Source of the DNA: Youngiibacter multivorans | GTDB taxonomy: Bacteria > Bacillota > Clostridia > Clostridiales > Clostridiaceae | Length of the DNA: 64,000 bases | Assembly: GCF_017873395.1 (NCBI RefSeq) | Contig: NZ_JAGGKC010000015.1 | Span: forward strand, 28,276 to 92,275 | Direction: 5' to 3' | Shown: positions 1 to 8,643 of the stretch, in pieces | Numbering within the stretch: position 1 is the stretch's first letter | How the letters are laid out: each line of letters starts with the position of its first letter | Notes under the pieces: model-generated | Database searches by the model: none | What the model was told of the DNA's origin: nothing | What the model saw: only the letters and a program-made list of their open reading frames with translations | Made by a program: the position numbers and the translations under genes

Positions 1-1
1 A

Positions 2-115
2 TCTGAAGGAGAAATAATTAAGAAAGTACTAAAACCATGGTTTATTCTCGCACTTATGTATGGTGGTCTTTCTCTATTGTATTCACATATCTTATTCCCA
101 ACATACGGAATGTAA
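2..115 (+). CDS. C-terminal end of an integral membrane protein (partial)
   Basis: An open frame enters from the left edge and ends at the TAA at 113-115, giving 37 residues. It has a charged stretch (EGEIIKK) followed by a hydrophobic segment (WFILALMYGGLSLLYSHIL), as in the last transmembrane helix of a permease. Just upstream of a butyrate kinase operon, an organic-acid permease would fit, but the family cannot be decided from the tail. No terminator is obvious before the next gene. Confidence 0.5.
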   Translation, partial: SEGEIIKKVLKPWFILALMYGGLSLLYSHILFPTYGM

Positions 116-280
116 TAACGTGTAGATGAATTAATCAATAAATATGTGGTATTAATTAGATACGGATTAGCAATTTAGGTTTCTTACAAGGTTGTTGTGA
201 AGTAATAATGGCTGGCACAAAATAAACTCCTTTGTGTCTGTTGTTTAGTTAAGGAAAATAATAGAGATAAGGAGAAATTT

Positions 281-1177
281 ATGTTTGTAAAAAGTTTTAG
301 TCATTTAATAGAACTTACTAAGGAAAAGAAAGCAAATAAAATTGCAGTAGCAGCTGCTGATGATGCAGAAATCATAGAGGTAATATATCAAGCTGAGAGT
401 ATAAATCTTGCCGAATTTATTTTACTTGGTGACATAGATAAGATGAGAACAATCATTTCAGAACATAATTGGAACATAAGGGCTGAGTTGATTGATGAAA
501 AAGACCATAAAAAAGCTGCTGATTTAGCAGTTGACTTGGTTGTGCAAGGAAAGGCCGGGACACTAATGAAGGGAATGTTGCATTCATCAGTATTTTTGAA
601 AGCAATATTAAATAAAGATAAGGGACTTAATATAGGAAAGCATATAACACAGATCTCAGTTCTAGAAAAAGACAATGGAGAGGGTCTCAGATTTATTACT
701 GATTGTGCAATTACAGTAAATCCTGATTTGTTAGGGAAAAAAGAAGTGTTGGAAAATGCAGTGGGTTTAGCACATAAGTTAGGAATCAAAATACCAAAGG
801 TTGCAGTACTCGCTTCACTTGAGGTTATAAATCCTACAATGCAGGACACGATTGATGCAGCAGTATTGAGCAAAATGTCTGAAAGAGGACAAATTCAAGG
901 TTGTATAGTTGACGGACCATTTGCTTTTGATAATGCAGTATCTTTTGAAGCTGCAAAAGCAAAAGGAATATCCGGTCAAGTTGCTGGCAATGCAGACATC
1001 ATTGTAGTTCCAAATCTTACTGTAGGCAACACATTAACCAAATCCATAACTTATATTGCAAAGAAAACTGTTGTTGCAGCAACAGTAGGAGCATCTGTAC
1101 CAATAGTTTTTACATCAAGAACTGAATCCATTGAAGGTAAACTTCTTTCAATTGCATTAGCCTCTTATGTATCGTAA
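281..1177 (+). CDS. ptb: Phosphate butyryltransferase
   Basis: Cytoplasmic enzyme that exchanges CoA of butyryl-CoA (or a related acyl-CoA) for phosphate, giving the acyl phosphate used by the next gene. The 298 residues match the family length, and the phosphate acetyl/butyryltransferase fold is recognisable from the central DLLGKKEVLENAV and the C-terminal DIIVVPNLTVGNTLTKSI and VPIVFTSRTES blocks. A good ribosome site (AAGGAG, about 270) sits before the ATG. The downstream butyrate kinase starts 25 bases after this stop, so the two form an operon. Substrate could also be branched-chain acyl-CoA, since Ptb enzymes are often broad. Confidence 0.93.
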   Translation: MFVKSFSHLIELTKEKKANKIAVAAADDAEIIEVIYQAESINLAEFILLGDIDKMRTIISEHNWNIRAELIDEKDHKKAADLAVDLVVQGKAGTLMKGMLHSSVFLKAILNKDKGLNIGKHITQISVLEKDNGEGLRFITDCAITVNPDLLGKKEVLENAVGLAHKLGIKIPKVAVLASLEVINPTMQDTIDAAVLSKMSERGQIQGCIVDGPFAFDNAVSFEAAKAKGISGQVAGNADIIVVPNLTVGNTLTKSITYIAKKTVVAATVGASVPIVFTSRTESIEGKLLSIALASYVS

Positions 1178-1202
1178 AACTAATAATAAGCGAGGTGATA
1201 AA

Positions 1203-2279
1203 TTGTACAAAATATTAGCAATTAATCTAGGATCAACATCCACGAAAATAGCATATTACGAAGATGATGATTGCAAAGTTCGCACAAATGTTGAACATCC
1301 TGTTGAAGAAACTTCGAAGTTTTCACATTTCATGGAACAAAATGAATATAGAGAAAAAATAATCGCGAAATTTATGGAAGAAAACAGAATTGATAAAACT
1401 TCACTATCTGCTATTGTAAGCAGAGGCGGTCATACAGAATCATTAGAAGGTGGAGTCTACAGAGTAAATGAGGAAATGCTTAAGCAACAGGCCAGCGGAA
1501 TGTATGGTCAACATCCATGTGATCTTGGGAGTAAAATTGCATTTGAAATGTGTAAAACCACTAAAGCAATTCCACTAATAGTAGACCCACCTATTACAGA
1601 TGAATTTGATTTAGTTGCGAGAATATCAGGCCATCCTCTCATAGAACGAAGAAGCAGTTTTCATGCTTTAAGTCATAAGGCTACGGCGAAAAGATACGCA
1701 AGAGAAAACGGGCTGAAATATGACGAATTAAGTTTAGTTGTTGTTCATTTGGGAGGGGGAATATCAGTCTCTCCACATAAAAATGGACGGATGATAGATG
1801 GAGAAAATGCTTTAGAAGGGGATGGATCTTTTTCAACAAACCGAACAGGAGCATTGCCTGTAGGTGATTTGATTAGATTGTGCTTTTCAGGTAAATATAC
1901 TTATAATGATGTACATAAGATGCTTAATGGCGAAGGTGGATTAGTAGCTTACCTTGGAACTTCAGATGTAAAGACCGTAGAAGAAAATGCTAAATCAGAT
2001 GAAAAGTCGGCTCTATACCTTGATGCAATGATATATCAAGTGTGCAAACAAATTGGAGCTATGGCTACAGTCCTTTCGGGAAAAGTTGATGCAATTTTGC
2101 TAACAGGCGGCATAGCATATTCTCAATCAATAGTAGGAAAAATAGAAGACAGATGTGGATTTATTGCTCCTATTGTAGTTTACCCTGGTGAAAATGAAAT
2201 GGAATCTCTTGCTAGAGGTACTCTTGAAGGACTTCGTGGTTATGAGATTATTAAGGAATTTGAACCTAAGTGCCGGTAA
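1203..2279 (+). CDS. buk: Butyrate kinase
   Basis: Converts butyryl phosphate and ADP to butyrate and ATP, the substrate-level phosphorylation step of butyrate formation. It is an ASKHA-fold acetokinase relative: the N-terminal phosphate loop (NLGSTSTKIAYYE), the HLGGGISVSPHKNGRMIDG block and the C-terminal ILLTGGIAYS adenosine motif are all present. I choose the TTG at 1203 because GAGGTGAT (1192-1199) lies at the right distance and the protein then begins MYKILAINLGST as family members do. An ATG at 1167 in the same frame overlaps ptb and has no ribosome site. Length from the TTG is 358 residues, normal for the family. Confidence 0.93.
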   Translation: MYKILAINLGSTSTKIAYYEDDDCKVRTNVEHPVEETSKFSHFMEQNEYREKIIAKFMEENRIDKTSLSAIVSRGGHTESLEGGVYRVNEEMLKQQASGMYGQHPCDLGSKIAFEMCKTTKAIPLIVDPPITDEFDLVARISGHPLIERRSSFHALSHKATAKRYARENGLKYDELSLVVVHLGGGISVSPHKNGRMIDGENALEGDGSFSTNRTGALPVGDLIRLCFSGKYTYNDVHKMLNGEGGLVAYLGTSDVKTVEENAKSDEKSALYLDAMIYQVCKQIGAMATVLSGKVDAILLTGGIAYSQSIVGKIEDRCGFIAPIVVYPGENEMESLARGTLEGLRGYEIIKEFEPKCR

Positions 2280-2986
2280 TTATTTAATCACTTGATATAA
2301 AGAATGACTCAATCTACTGGTTAAGAATGACAGTATATTCAATCTATGGACCTATTAATATCTTTGATGAGTTTATATAATTTAATACTATCATTTAGTT
2401 GAGTTTGATAAGCTTAAAATCTAAAAAACTTATAAATTAGTCAGTTCGAGTTGTTTTATGCAAGGGGGATACTTTTACGCGAAAGTCAATTATGCGTATT
2501 AGTATCTTCTTGTTGCCTAAACACATGTTGAGACAGTCGTCTTGATAGAGAAGTAAAGCCTTGAGCGCTTGCATTTTGAATTATCGAACAGATAGAAATT
2601 GATCAAAAAAATAAAGTCATGCCCACTTGATGATTTTGATGAACCGCTCTTTCTAGAAGCAGTCGATAGGGTGGTGGTGCGGATAAATAGAGTTTTGAAC
2701 TTTCATTCTAATAATTGGCGAAATAAACACTAGAAAGAGATGCAGGAAAACTACCAGCCATAACGTAGGGGCCTGGAAGCTTTCCTTATCTGTGATTAGT
2801 CCGTAAACCTTCTTGAAAGATGAAACGCATGCCGAAAATAAAGACTACTGTTAAACGTTCGTCTGGTTCGATATCGCTTCCAGCTTCTGAAACTGTATCT
2901 CATAGATTTTTTACAGTTTGTTCAACTTATCTGATAAGATTCTGACCACGTGCGGATAACCAAGGGACGTCCCTAATCCAAATTAA
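2280..2986. other. 700-base gap with decayed sequence
   Basis: No intact gene is visible. Short frames on both strands are interrupted by many stops. The only recognisable piece is a possible serine-recombinase tail at 2626-2733, listed separately. The rest is AT-rich and looks like degraded former coding or mobile DNA. Confidence 0.5.
2626..2733 (+). pseudogene. Possible relic of a large serine recombinase C-terminus
   Basis: A 35-residue open stretch ending at a TAG reads LDDFDEPLFLEAVDRVVVRI followed by NRVLNF. That pattern (FDE-LF-x2-VD-V-V then a beta-strand) is typical of the end of resolvase/Pin-type large serine recombinases. The frame is closed upstream by a stop at 2593-2595, so at most a fragment remains. 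Chance resemblance cannot be excluded. A competing open frame on the opposite strand shows no family resemblance. Confidence 0.35.
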
Positions 2987-3019
2987 AATCCCCTCTCCGA
3001 TTTCTCGGAAAGGGGATTA
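2987..3019 (-). terminator. Rho-independent terminator of rplY/ctc
   Basis: The arms AATCCCC..TCCGA and TCGGA..GGGGATT form a strong stem. On the minus strand the hairpin is followed by TTTTAATTT. It lies about 60 bases past the stop of the L25 gene. Confidence 0.8.
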
Positions 3020-3076
3020 TTCTACATTTGCTTACAAGTAAGATTCGATTCCTGACCGGAATCCTCTGCGTCATGG

Positions 3077-3721
3077 TTATTTTGATTTTTCTTCTTCCTT
3101 ACCATTTTCAGGAACAGACTCTGCAGCTTCCTCAGCCACTTCTTCTGTGGTTTCTGGTTCACCCACTCTCTGCTCATGTACGCTTACAACCATGGTTTCC
3201 GGGTCTGTCTCGAGTTTGACGCCTTCTGGTAGCTTCACATCAGCAAGCAAGATATGTTCTCCGGGCTCGAGCTCTGAAGCATCGATCTCGATATGATCAG
3301 GGATATCCTGTGGCAGTGCCTTGATGAGGATGGATGGCAGGTTCTGTACGAGCAGGTATCTCTTGGCCTCGATCTGCTCCTTGCCCAGGATCCTCAAGGT
3401 GACTTCCTGCTTGATCTCATCTGTTAGGGAGATCTTCATGAAGTCGATGTTGATATAGGCGTCACCAAGGGCATTCTTCTTCAATTCCTTGACGATGACA
3501 TCGTAATTTCCTGAACCTTCCACGTTAAGTTTGTAAACTGCGTTTTTTCCCGCTACCTTGAGTGTCTTTCTCAGTTCTTCCTGTTTGATTACTATGGACA
3601 GCGTCTCCATTCCTTTTCCATAAACTGTAGCAGGAAGGTAGCCTTCTTTTCTTAGTCTCTTATTGGCTGCAGTGGCTGCACCCTCTCTTTTTGTCGCTTT
3701 GATGGTTTCAATCTTGTTCAT
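3077..3721 (-). CDS. rplY: 50S ribosomal protein L25 / general stress protein Ctc
   Basis: 5S rRNA-binding ribosomal protein of the long Ctc/TL5 type. Residues 1-90 carry the L25 domain (GAATAANKRLRKEGYLPATVYG, followed by the IVIKQEEL strand). Residues 95-185 form the second TL5-type beta domain, ending in LPEGVKLETDPETMVVSV. The last 25 residues are an acidic tail (EVAEEAAESVPENGKEEEKSK region), common in clostridial versions. The start is supported by AAGGAGG ending 9 bases before the ATG. It is a single-gene unit with its own terminator. Confidence 0.93.
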   Translation of the reverse strand: MNKIETIKATKREGAATAANKRLRKEGYLPATVYGKGMETLSIVIKQEELRKTLKVAGKNAVYKLNVEGSGNYDVIVKELKKNALGDAYINIDFMKISLTDEIKQEVTLRILGKEQIEAKRYLLVQNLPSILIKALPQDIPDHIEIDASELEPGEHILLADVKLPEGVKLETDPETMVVSVHEQRVGEPETTEEVAEEAAESVPENGKEEEKSK

Positions 3722-4002
3722 GTCTCATGTCCTCCTTAGAATATATGCATCTTCATCATGGCTGTTCCGACAAAAGTTCTGGTTCAGTTTCGTTCCGGGT
3801 AGAATGGGTATACGATTCCTTTTCCTTACGGGATCGTGAATTTCTATTCTTACCTGCTCAAACGAAATGCTCCTGTCCTTCTTTCAGCCATAAAACCCGC
3901 AGTGACAATCTTAACCCGATTCGACGACAACGGATTGGCAACTAGAACACGTTTCAACCTCTAAAAGTCTATCAATCTATCTTCATGTCCTATTCTGATA
4001 TC

Positions 4003-4266
4003 CTAAGTATGGCTGTCCAAGGTTTTTGAATTATCTATTTGTCCACCACTCGGCTTCCCTAAGAGCTCTTCTTTGAGAATGAATAACTCTTCAATCGGAA
4101 GGCCGAAGTAGCTCGTGATTTTCAACGCGAGTTCAAGACTAGGGTTATACTTGTTGTGTTCGATGGCTGTGATGGTCTGTCTGGTTATTTTAAGGTCTTC
4201 AGCCATCTTCTTCTGCGTGATTCCCGCATTTTTGCGGATTTCCCTTACTCTGTTTTCCACTCCCAT
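4003..4266 (-). CDS. Small XRE-family transcriptional regulator
   Basis: An 87-residue protein that is almost entirely one helix-turn-helix: VREIRKNAGITQKKMAEDL, then ITRQTITAIEHNKYNPSLE as recognition helix region, then LALKITSYFGLPIEELF. This is the YgzD/YozG-like class of compact Cro/C1 regulators. AGGAGG sits 7 bases before the ATG, and a TATAAT -10 (complement of 4307-4312) lies between two matching palindromes, so autoregulation is likely. It has no partner membrane protein nearby, unlike many small XRE regulators. Its targets are unknown. Confidence 0.88.
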   Translation of the reverse strand: MGVENRVREIRKNAGITQKKMAEDLKITRQTITAIEHNKYNPSLELALKITSYFGLPIEELFILKEELLGKPSGGQIDNSKTLDSHT

Positions 4267-4285
4267 GTCTTAACCTCCTGTCAAA

Positions 4286-4351
4286 ATGTAAATAAACCTT
4301 TACATGATTATAACATAAATCAGACGCATTAATGTAAAGATTTATTTACAT
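4286..4351. promoter_or_regulatory. Paired operators around the XRE promoter
   Basis: Two 20-base dyads with the form ATGTAAA-N6-TTTACAT lie at 4286-4305 and 4332-4351, centres 46 bases apart. Relative to each other they are also an inverted repeat with 19 of 20 matches. The -10 TATAAT of the regulator gene falls between them. Binding by the XRE protein itself is the simplest reading. Confidence 0.8.
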
Positions 4352-4780
4352 TTGTGTTCGAGGTCTATGACGAGCTACAAAATGAGCACGCTTTCCCCAG
4401 GGAATCGTTGTCAGCTTTTCGACAAGATTTCTTTCCTCCAGAAAAAAAGCCAGTCTTACTGTCTATCAAACTCCTTATCGTTCAACGAGTTTTCCTTCAT
4501 GCTCGGATCGAACTCAGGGCTTCCTCCTGCAAGTCTGTCCTCCTCAAGGATTTCCATGCCCTACGAAAGTTCGGCCATTTCGCATCCTTTCCCCTCAAAT
4601 ATTTATTTTCTGAATTTTAATAAGCGTCCGCAAAAATCAGCTTATCAGGGACTTTTGTTGTATGTATGTAGGACTTTTGCAGCGCAAGACAGCCATCTGG
4701 AATTATTGAAGTAATCTGTGGGAAGTGGCTTAGCTTGAAAAGGATGAAGAAACTCATTTGCAGAAAAGCTTGGTAAGCTA
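4352..4780. other. 430-base gap; no supported gene
   Basis: Open frames on the plus strand have no ribosome site or family resemblance. On the minus strand a 33-residue acidic frame (4456-4557, MEILEEDRLAGGSPEFDPSM start) is open but has only a weak ribosome site, so it may be a fragment of a lost gene. The last 100 or so bases would correspond to the left non-coding end of the IS110-type remnant that follows. Confidence 0.4.
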
Positions 4781-5106
4781 ATGCAAATCAAACCTGATAC
4801 GTTGGTGGTTGGAGTTGATGTAGGGAAAAATGTACATTACGCCAGAGCCTTTGATTATAGGGGAATCGAACTTGCAAAGCTGATCAAGTTCAGCAATAAC
4901 CGAAAGGAATTTGAAATCTTTGACAGTTGGATGAAGTCCTTGATGGTACTTAAGGGAAATACCGATACCATAGTAGGCTTGAGCCCAAAGGGCACTACTG
5001 GTTTGCACTCGGAGATTTTCTTAAGATCCGTGGTTATGAATTGGGCATAGTCAATCCATTTCACTTAAAATGCACAAGGGAACTTGATGACAATAGCCTC
5101 TTATGA
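4781..5106 (+). pseudogene. Truncated IS110-family transposase (DEDD recombinase) remnant
   Basis: The N-terminus (VVGVDVGKNVHYARAFDY) is the RuvC-like first motif of IS110-family recombinases. Near 5000 the frame breaks. Adding one base after AAGGGC restores a second family block, HYWFALGDFLKIRGYELGIV, followed by NPFHLKCTRELDDNSL, so a single-base deletion inactivated the gene. A TGA at 5104-5106 follows, and further weak similarity decays by about 5185. The catalytic C-terminal Tnp_2 domain is absent. This is a dead 5' fragment. Confidence 0.8.
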
Positions 5107-5193
5107 ACAATCCGGTTAATTTCTCTTAAGTAAATACCGAGACTCATAGACATTTACAGAATATCGAAACCTGATAATTATGGAGGTGTAATT

Positions 5194-5379
5194 TTGAGAA
5201 AATCAAAAATGAGATATCTACTTATTTCAGCTATTCTGATTTCATATATCATTTCAGGTTGCAGCACTTCCAGCCCCAATGCTCCAACTCAACCACCCCA
5301 ACTGCTGCATTCCAACGTCTTCCACACCAAACGCAACGACTCCAACAACAAAACATCAGTTATGCAATGTTGTTACTGA
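5194..5379 (+). pseudogene. Truncated lipoprotein, N-terminus only
   Basis: A TTG start with GGAGGTG 8 bases upstream opens a 61-residue frame. It has a signal peptide ending in a lipobox (ISGC) and a Ser/Thr/Pro linker, then stops. The signal peptide strongly resembles that of the lipoprotein starting at 5568 (KSKMRYLLIS against VRRSMGYVLVS), suggesting a broken paralogue. Its expression signals look intact, so a short lipopeptide could still be made. Confidence 0.5.
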
Positions 5380-5388
5380 TGTTTTGTT
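5347..5388. repeat. Perfect 14-base inverted repeat
   Basis: AACAAAACATCAGT (5347-5360) and its exact complement (5375-5388) are separated by 14 bases. The stem is AT-rich and overlaps the end of the truncated lipoprotein frame. It may act as a weak terminator, but no clear T-tract follows. Confidence 0.65.
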
Positions 5389-5567
5389 TGAGTGTCCGAG
5401 CTGGGTTCAAGTAGAATCAATTCTCATGAGAGAACATTATTAATTTGTTTAAAGTACAGATATATTTAGTTAGATTAATGATGATATGATTTTGTTAAGG
5501 ACAAAAGGCTGTCATAAATATCACAAAACAGGATACATTCCATAATAAAATGAGAAGAGGGATTAGC

Positions 5568-6689
5568 ATGGTCAGAAGATCAATGGGATATGTTCTGGTT
5601 TCATTTATCCTTACAATCTTCATTTTTTCAGGTTGCAGTTCTTCCGTCGGAAATGAGCCGAGGACAGAAACTACTAGTACAACTATCGAAACTACTAAAG
5701 ATACTGATGTAATACCAAGTGACAAAGATGTTGATGCAGATAGCGATACTGGAATAGCGAGTGATGAAGACAATGATACAGAGGACGATGTTAATACTGT
5801 TGATGATGAGGTCTTAAATTTCATAGATCCAGATGTGAATCCCAATGTTTCAGGCTTAGGACTTTCTGTGATGAGAGGCAACTCAATATACTACAGCGAC
5901 AATGGTCTCTATAAGATAAGAACTGATGGAACTGGTAAGTTCAAGATAAGCGATGATTTTGCAATGCATCTCTATACTTATGGTGAGTGGATATACTATG
6001 TCGGCCAAAACAGCGGAATATACAAAATAAAGCCAGATGGAACTGAACTGTCACTGGTAATTGAAAATAATGCGGGCAGTCTGGTAGTAACAGATGAATG
6101 GATTTACTTTATCGATATTTCTGAAGTAGTTAATAAAGCGGCAAAATCTCCTCAGATATCAAGGATTAAGAAAGACGGGACAGGAAGACAGAAGATAATT
6201 GATAATACTCCAAACTATTTCAACCTTTCGGGTGACTGGATATACTACCTAAAGTATCCTGAATACAGACTTTACAAGGTTAAGACAGATGGTTCCGGCA
6301 ATGCGAAAGTCAGTAATGCTGTGGTAGTCAAGTTTAAAATTCTAGGAGACTACATTTATTATACTGAAAATGCAGAATCAGATGTACGTGCGGGAATATG
6401 GAAAATGAAGCTTGATGGTACTAAAGCAGTAAGACTTACTAAAAACTACGTTGCATCATTTAACGTAAGCGGAGACTGGATATACTACAGTGAAGGACAG
6501 GAAGGAGGGATTAAGAAAATAAGAACTGATGGAACTCAGGAGACTAAAATAAACGAAGATACGGCTAGCTGGATCAATGTACATGGAGACTGGCTCCTAT
6601 ACCAATGGGAGGATAAAACCATTATGACAGGGCCTTGGGAGAAGCTGACAATGGTGAGGACAGACGGAACAGGAAGAATGGATTTTTGA
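5568..6689 (+). CDS. Lipoprotein with DUF5050-type repeats
   Basis: Predicted exported lipoprotein of 373 residues. A signal peptide ends in a FSGC lipobox, followed by a linker of about 55 residues very rich in Thr, Asp and Glu. After that come about six repeats built on GDWIYYxxxxxxx..KIKxDGT, the DUF5050 pattern that forms a beta-propeller-like fold. I choose the ATG at 5568 because GAAGAGGG lies just upstream; an in-frame ATG at 5550 lacks a ribosome site. Function is unknown: such proteins are surface-anchored and presumably bind something outside the cell. The truncated lipoprotein upstream appears related. Confidence 0.8.
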   Translation: MVRRSMGYVLVSFILTIFIFSGCSSSVGNEPRTETTSTTIETTKDTDVIPSDKDVDADSDTGIASDEDNDTEDDVNTVDDEVLNFIDPDVNPNVSGLGLSVMRGNSIYYSDNGLYKIRTDGTGKFKISDDFAMHLYTYGEWIYYVGQNSGIYKIKPDGTELSLVIENNAGSLVVTDEWIYFIDISEVVNKAAKSPQISRIKKDGTGRQKIIDNTPNYFNLSGDWIYYLKYPEYRLYKVKTDGSGNAKVSNAVVVKFKILGDYIYYTENAESDVRAGIWKMKLDGTKAVRLTKNYVASFNVSGDWIYYSEGQEGGIKKIRTDGTQETKINEDTASWINVHGDWLLYQWEDKTIMTGPWEKLTMVRTDGTGRMDF

Positions 6690-6915
6690 TTTGTATTGAT
6701 ATCAAATATCAACAGTTTATTTGAGCTGAATTGCCGCGCTTAATGACTGTCAGGGCAGATATGTCTAGGAGTATTACTCGAAGATTCTATAGCGTGTAGC
6801 CTTTAATAATATCCAAGATATTTTAGTCAGGAAAAATGGAGAATTGTTTTTGTGACTATAATATTTGATAGCATTACTGTTATTTCATCAATAATTATTA
6901 GGGGGTATTTCATCA
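6690..6915. other. Intergenic region with a possible promoter
   Basis: AT-rich, no coding signal. A TATAAT at 6857-6862 could be the -10 of the following gene, which has GGGGGT as ribosome site. No convincing -35 is visible. Confidence 0.35.
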
Positions 6916-7197
6916 ATGGCAGAAGATCCAGGAATAGGATTCAAAATCCAAGGTGTTGTGACAGACGTAAAAGGTGAATGTAGTGCAGGCCATAAGGTAG
7001 GGGACAGGTTCAATATCAGTTGCTATGATTGCGGTGGATTGTGCGGATTTTTCTATCATGATATGTTTCCGAATTTGCTGACCTTTCAGTTTGGAGGGAA
7101 ATTACCATGGTGGGAAGGTGATACAATAACTGTACAATGCCCTGACATGGACAACCAGGTAACAGTAAAATTGGAGCGAATGGAGCGTACCTCGTAA
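6916..7197 (+). CDS. TIGR04076 family protein
   Basis: A 93-residue protein with the family's features in order: a beta-strand and CSAGHKVGDRF near residues 23-33, then CGGLCGFFYHDMFPNLLTFQFGG, LPWWEGDTITVQCPD, and a final strand. Conserved cysteines in this family suggest a metal or redox role, but no activity is established. It is monocistronic, with a strong ribosome site (GGGGG) and a shared bidirectional terminator downstream. Confidence 0.8.
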   Translation: MAEDPGIGFKIQGVVTDVKGECSAGHKVGDRFNISCYDCGGLCGFFYHDMFPNLLTFQFGGKLPWWEGDTITVQCPDMDNQVTVKLERMERTS

Positions 7198-7256
7198 TCA
7201 TTTAGGATTCAGCAAAGCCTTTGAGGTTTGCCTTAAGTCAGCTTTATTCAGGGGAC

Positions 7257-7291
7257 AAAAAAGGATGTAAATTTAGATTACATCCTTTTTT
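7257..7291. terminator. Bidirectional terminator
   Basis: AAAAAAGGATGTAA and TTACATCCTTTTTT form a perfect 14-base stem with A/T tracts on both sides. It serves the convergent genes ending at 7197 and 7310. Confidence 0.9.
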
Positions 7292-7309
7292 GATGAAGTA
7301 TATTTGGAT

Positions 7310-8605
7310 TTATAATCCTAATGCTGTCAAAAGCTTTGGGATTTGGCTGCTGAGTGCTGAGAATGTCATGAAGAGAACAAAGATATAACTGACAGTCATG
7401 CTTATTCTCAAGAGTGTAGGCTTTTTGAAACCTGCATTTATGTCGCTTCTCCATATCAATAATACGATGAACAGCCCTGCGACCGGTGTTGAGATTGAAG
7501 TAGCCACATTCGCGAAAAGTATCAGTTGTGTTGGAGAACCTCCAAAACTGTAAGCGACTGCCATACCGAAAATCAGTGAAGCCAAGCTGCCGTATTTGAC
7601 CCATTTTGACTCAAGAGCAACTTCCTTTTCAAAACCAGCTCCAAGAAGCACCATTCCTCTTTGTGTATTGCCAAGAAGTGATGAGAATCCAGCACCAAGA
7701 AGTGCGATACCCATAACGTATTTTGCTGCATTACCCATGATTGGGAACAGCATCTCAGCTAACTGTGCAGGAGCCTTTATGGTTGATCCTGTTGGATGCA
7801 GTACTATTGCACCTACAAGTATTATTGCACCTGAGATCATTACGACACTTAATATATGTATTGCAGCATCAGTCAGCATGACACCGTTGAACAGGTCTTC
7901 TTTCTTCCACTTCTTCTCCTTGCCGAGGTATGTGTTGTAAACACCCGTTGTTACTGCGGCATTTGTGGATATGAAAGCAAGTGCTGTGGCAAGACTGCCT
8001 GCAGGAACGGCAAAACCTGTGAATCCACCGGCCATTTCACCCCAGTTAGGGCCTCCGACTCCAATAATGGTTGCATAGAAAGATACAATCATAGCCAATA
8101 TACATAGGGTGATAATCTTTTCAACCTTTGAGTAGACGTTTTTGCCGAAATAACAGTATACTACAACAGCCACCATCAATGCCGATCCGATTTTCCAGTT
8201 GATTCCTGAAATCAGGGTGACACCTGCACCTGTGCCAGTTACGTTGCCGATAGTGAAGAACAGGCAGGCTAAGAACGTTGCAATTCCCACCACATTTGCA
8301 GCAACCGGACCGTAATACTTTCTGATTGAATGGATGGTAGGAAGTCCGGTCAATATGGCCAGTCTGTTTGTTACCATCATGAATGTTATGCCCATAAGTA
8401 CAATCGGTATGAGAAGCCAAATAAGTGCATATCCATAGTTAGCGCCAATCATTGAAGCTGTAGTTATTGCTCCCGGTCCTATTACAATGCCGGTTGCTAT
8501 TAGTCCTGGTCCTATACGCTTTAGCAGTTCTTTTACTGGAAGTACCTTAACATCGGTTCCGAAGTTGGTATTGGTGTTGTTATTGGTAATTTCATTTACA
8601 CTCAC
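7310..8605 (-). CDS. Nramp-related permease lacking the canonical metal motif
   Basis: A 431-residue, roughly 11-helix protein of the Nramp superfamily (IGPGLIATGIVIGPGAITTA at helix 1). In metal-transporting Nramps helix 1 holds DPGN; here the same place reads GPGA. The helix 6 A/M-x-M-P-H-N region reads STNAAVTTGVYN, so both metal-ligand sites are lost and a different substrate is likely. I choose the GTG at 8605 because GGGGGGA lies 5 bases upstream; an in-frame ATG at 8650 has no ribosome site. It follows the aldolase gene on the same strand across a perfect hairpin, so the permease may import the aldolase substrate. Confidence 0.85.
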   Translation of the reverse strand: MSVNEITNNNTNTNFGTDVKVLPVKELLKRIGPGLIATGIVIGPGAITTASMIGANYGYALIWLLIPIVLMGITFMMVTNRLAILTGLPTIHSIRKYYGPVAANVVGIATFLACLFFTIGNVTGTGAGVTLISGINWKIGSALMVAVVVYCYFGKNVYSKVEKIITLCILAMIVSFYATIIGVGGPNWGEMAGGFTGFAVPAGSLATALAFISTNAAVTTGVYNTYLGKEKKWKKEDLFNGVMLTDAAIHILSVVMISGAIILVGAIVLHPTGSTIKAPAQLAEMLFPIMGNAAKYVMGIALLGAGFSSLLGNTQRGMVLLGAGFEKEVALESKWVKYGSLASLIFGMAVAYSFGGSPTQLILFANVATSISTPVAGLFIVLLIWRSDINAGFKKPTLLRISMTVSYIFVLFMTFSALSSQIPKLLTALGL

Positions 8606-8643
8606 AGAAATCCCCCCAGACTCTATTAATTGAAGTGTAATCT

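Noticed and set aside
208..240. TGGCAC motif before ptb resembling a sigma-54 -24 element
   Set aside because: The -12 TTGC element is absent at the required spacing, so the match is partial and probably chance.
3727..3945. A 72-residue frame on the plus strand upstream of rplY
   Set aside because: No ribosome site or recognisable domain; it spans the presumed promoter region of rplY.
4352..4714. Overlapping plus-strand frames of 120 and 88 residues
   Set aside because: They begin at the edge of an operator, lack ribosome sites, and have a composition unlike real proteins here.
5495..5881. Minus-strand frame of 128 residues rich in Ser, Val and Leu
   Set aside because: It is the shadow of the Thr/Asp-rich linker of the DUF5050 lipoprotein.
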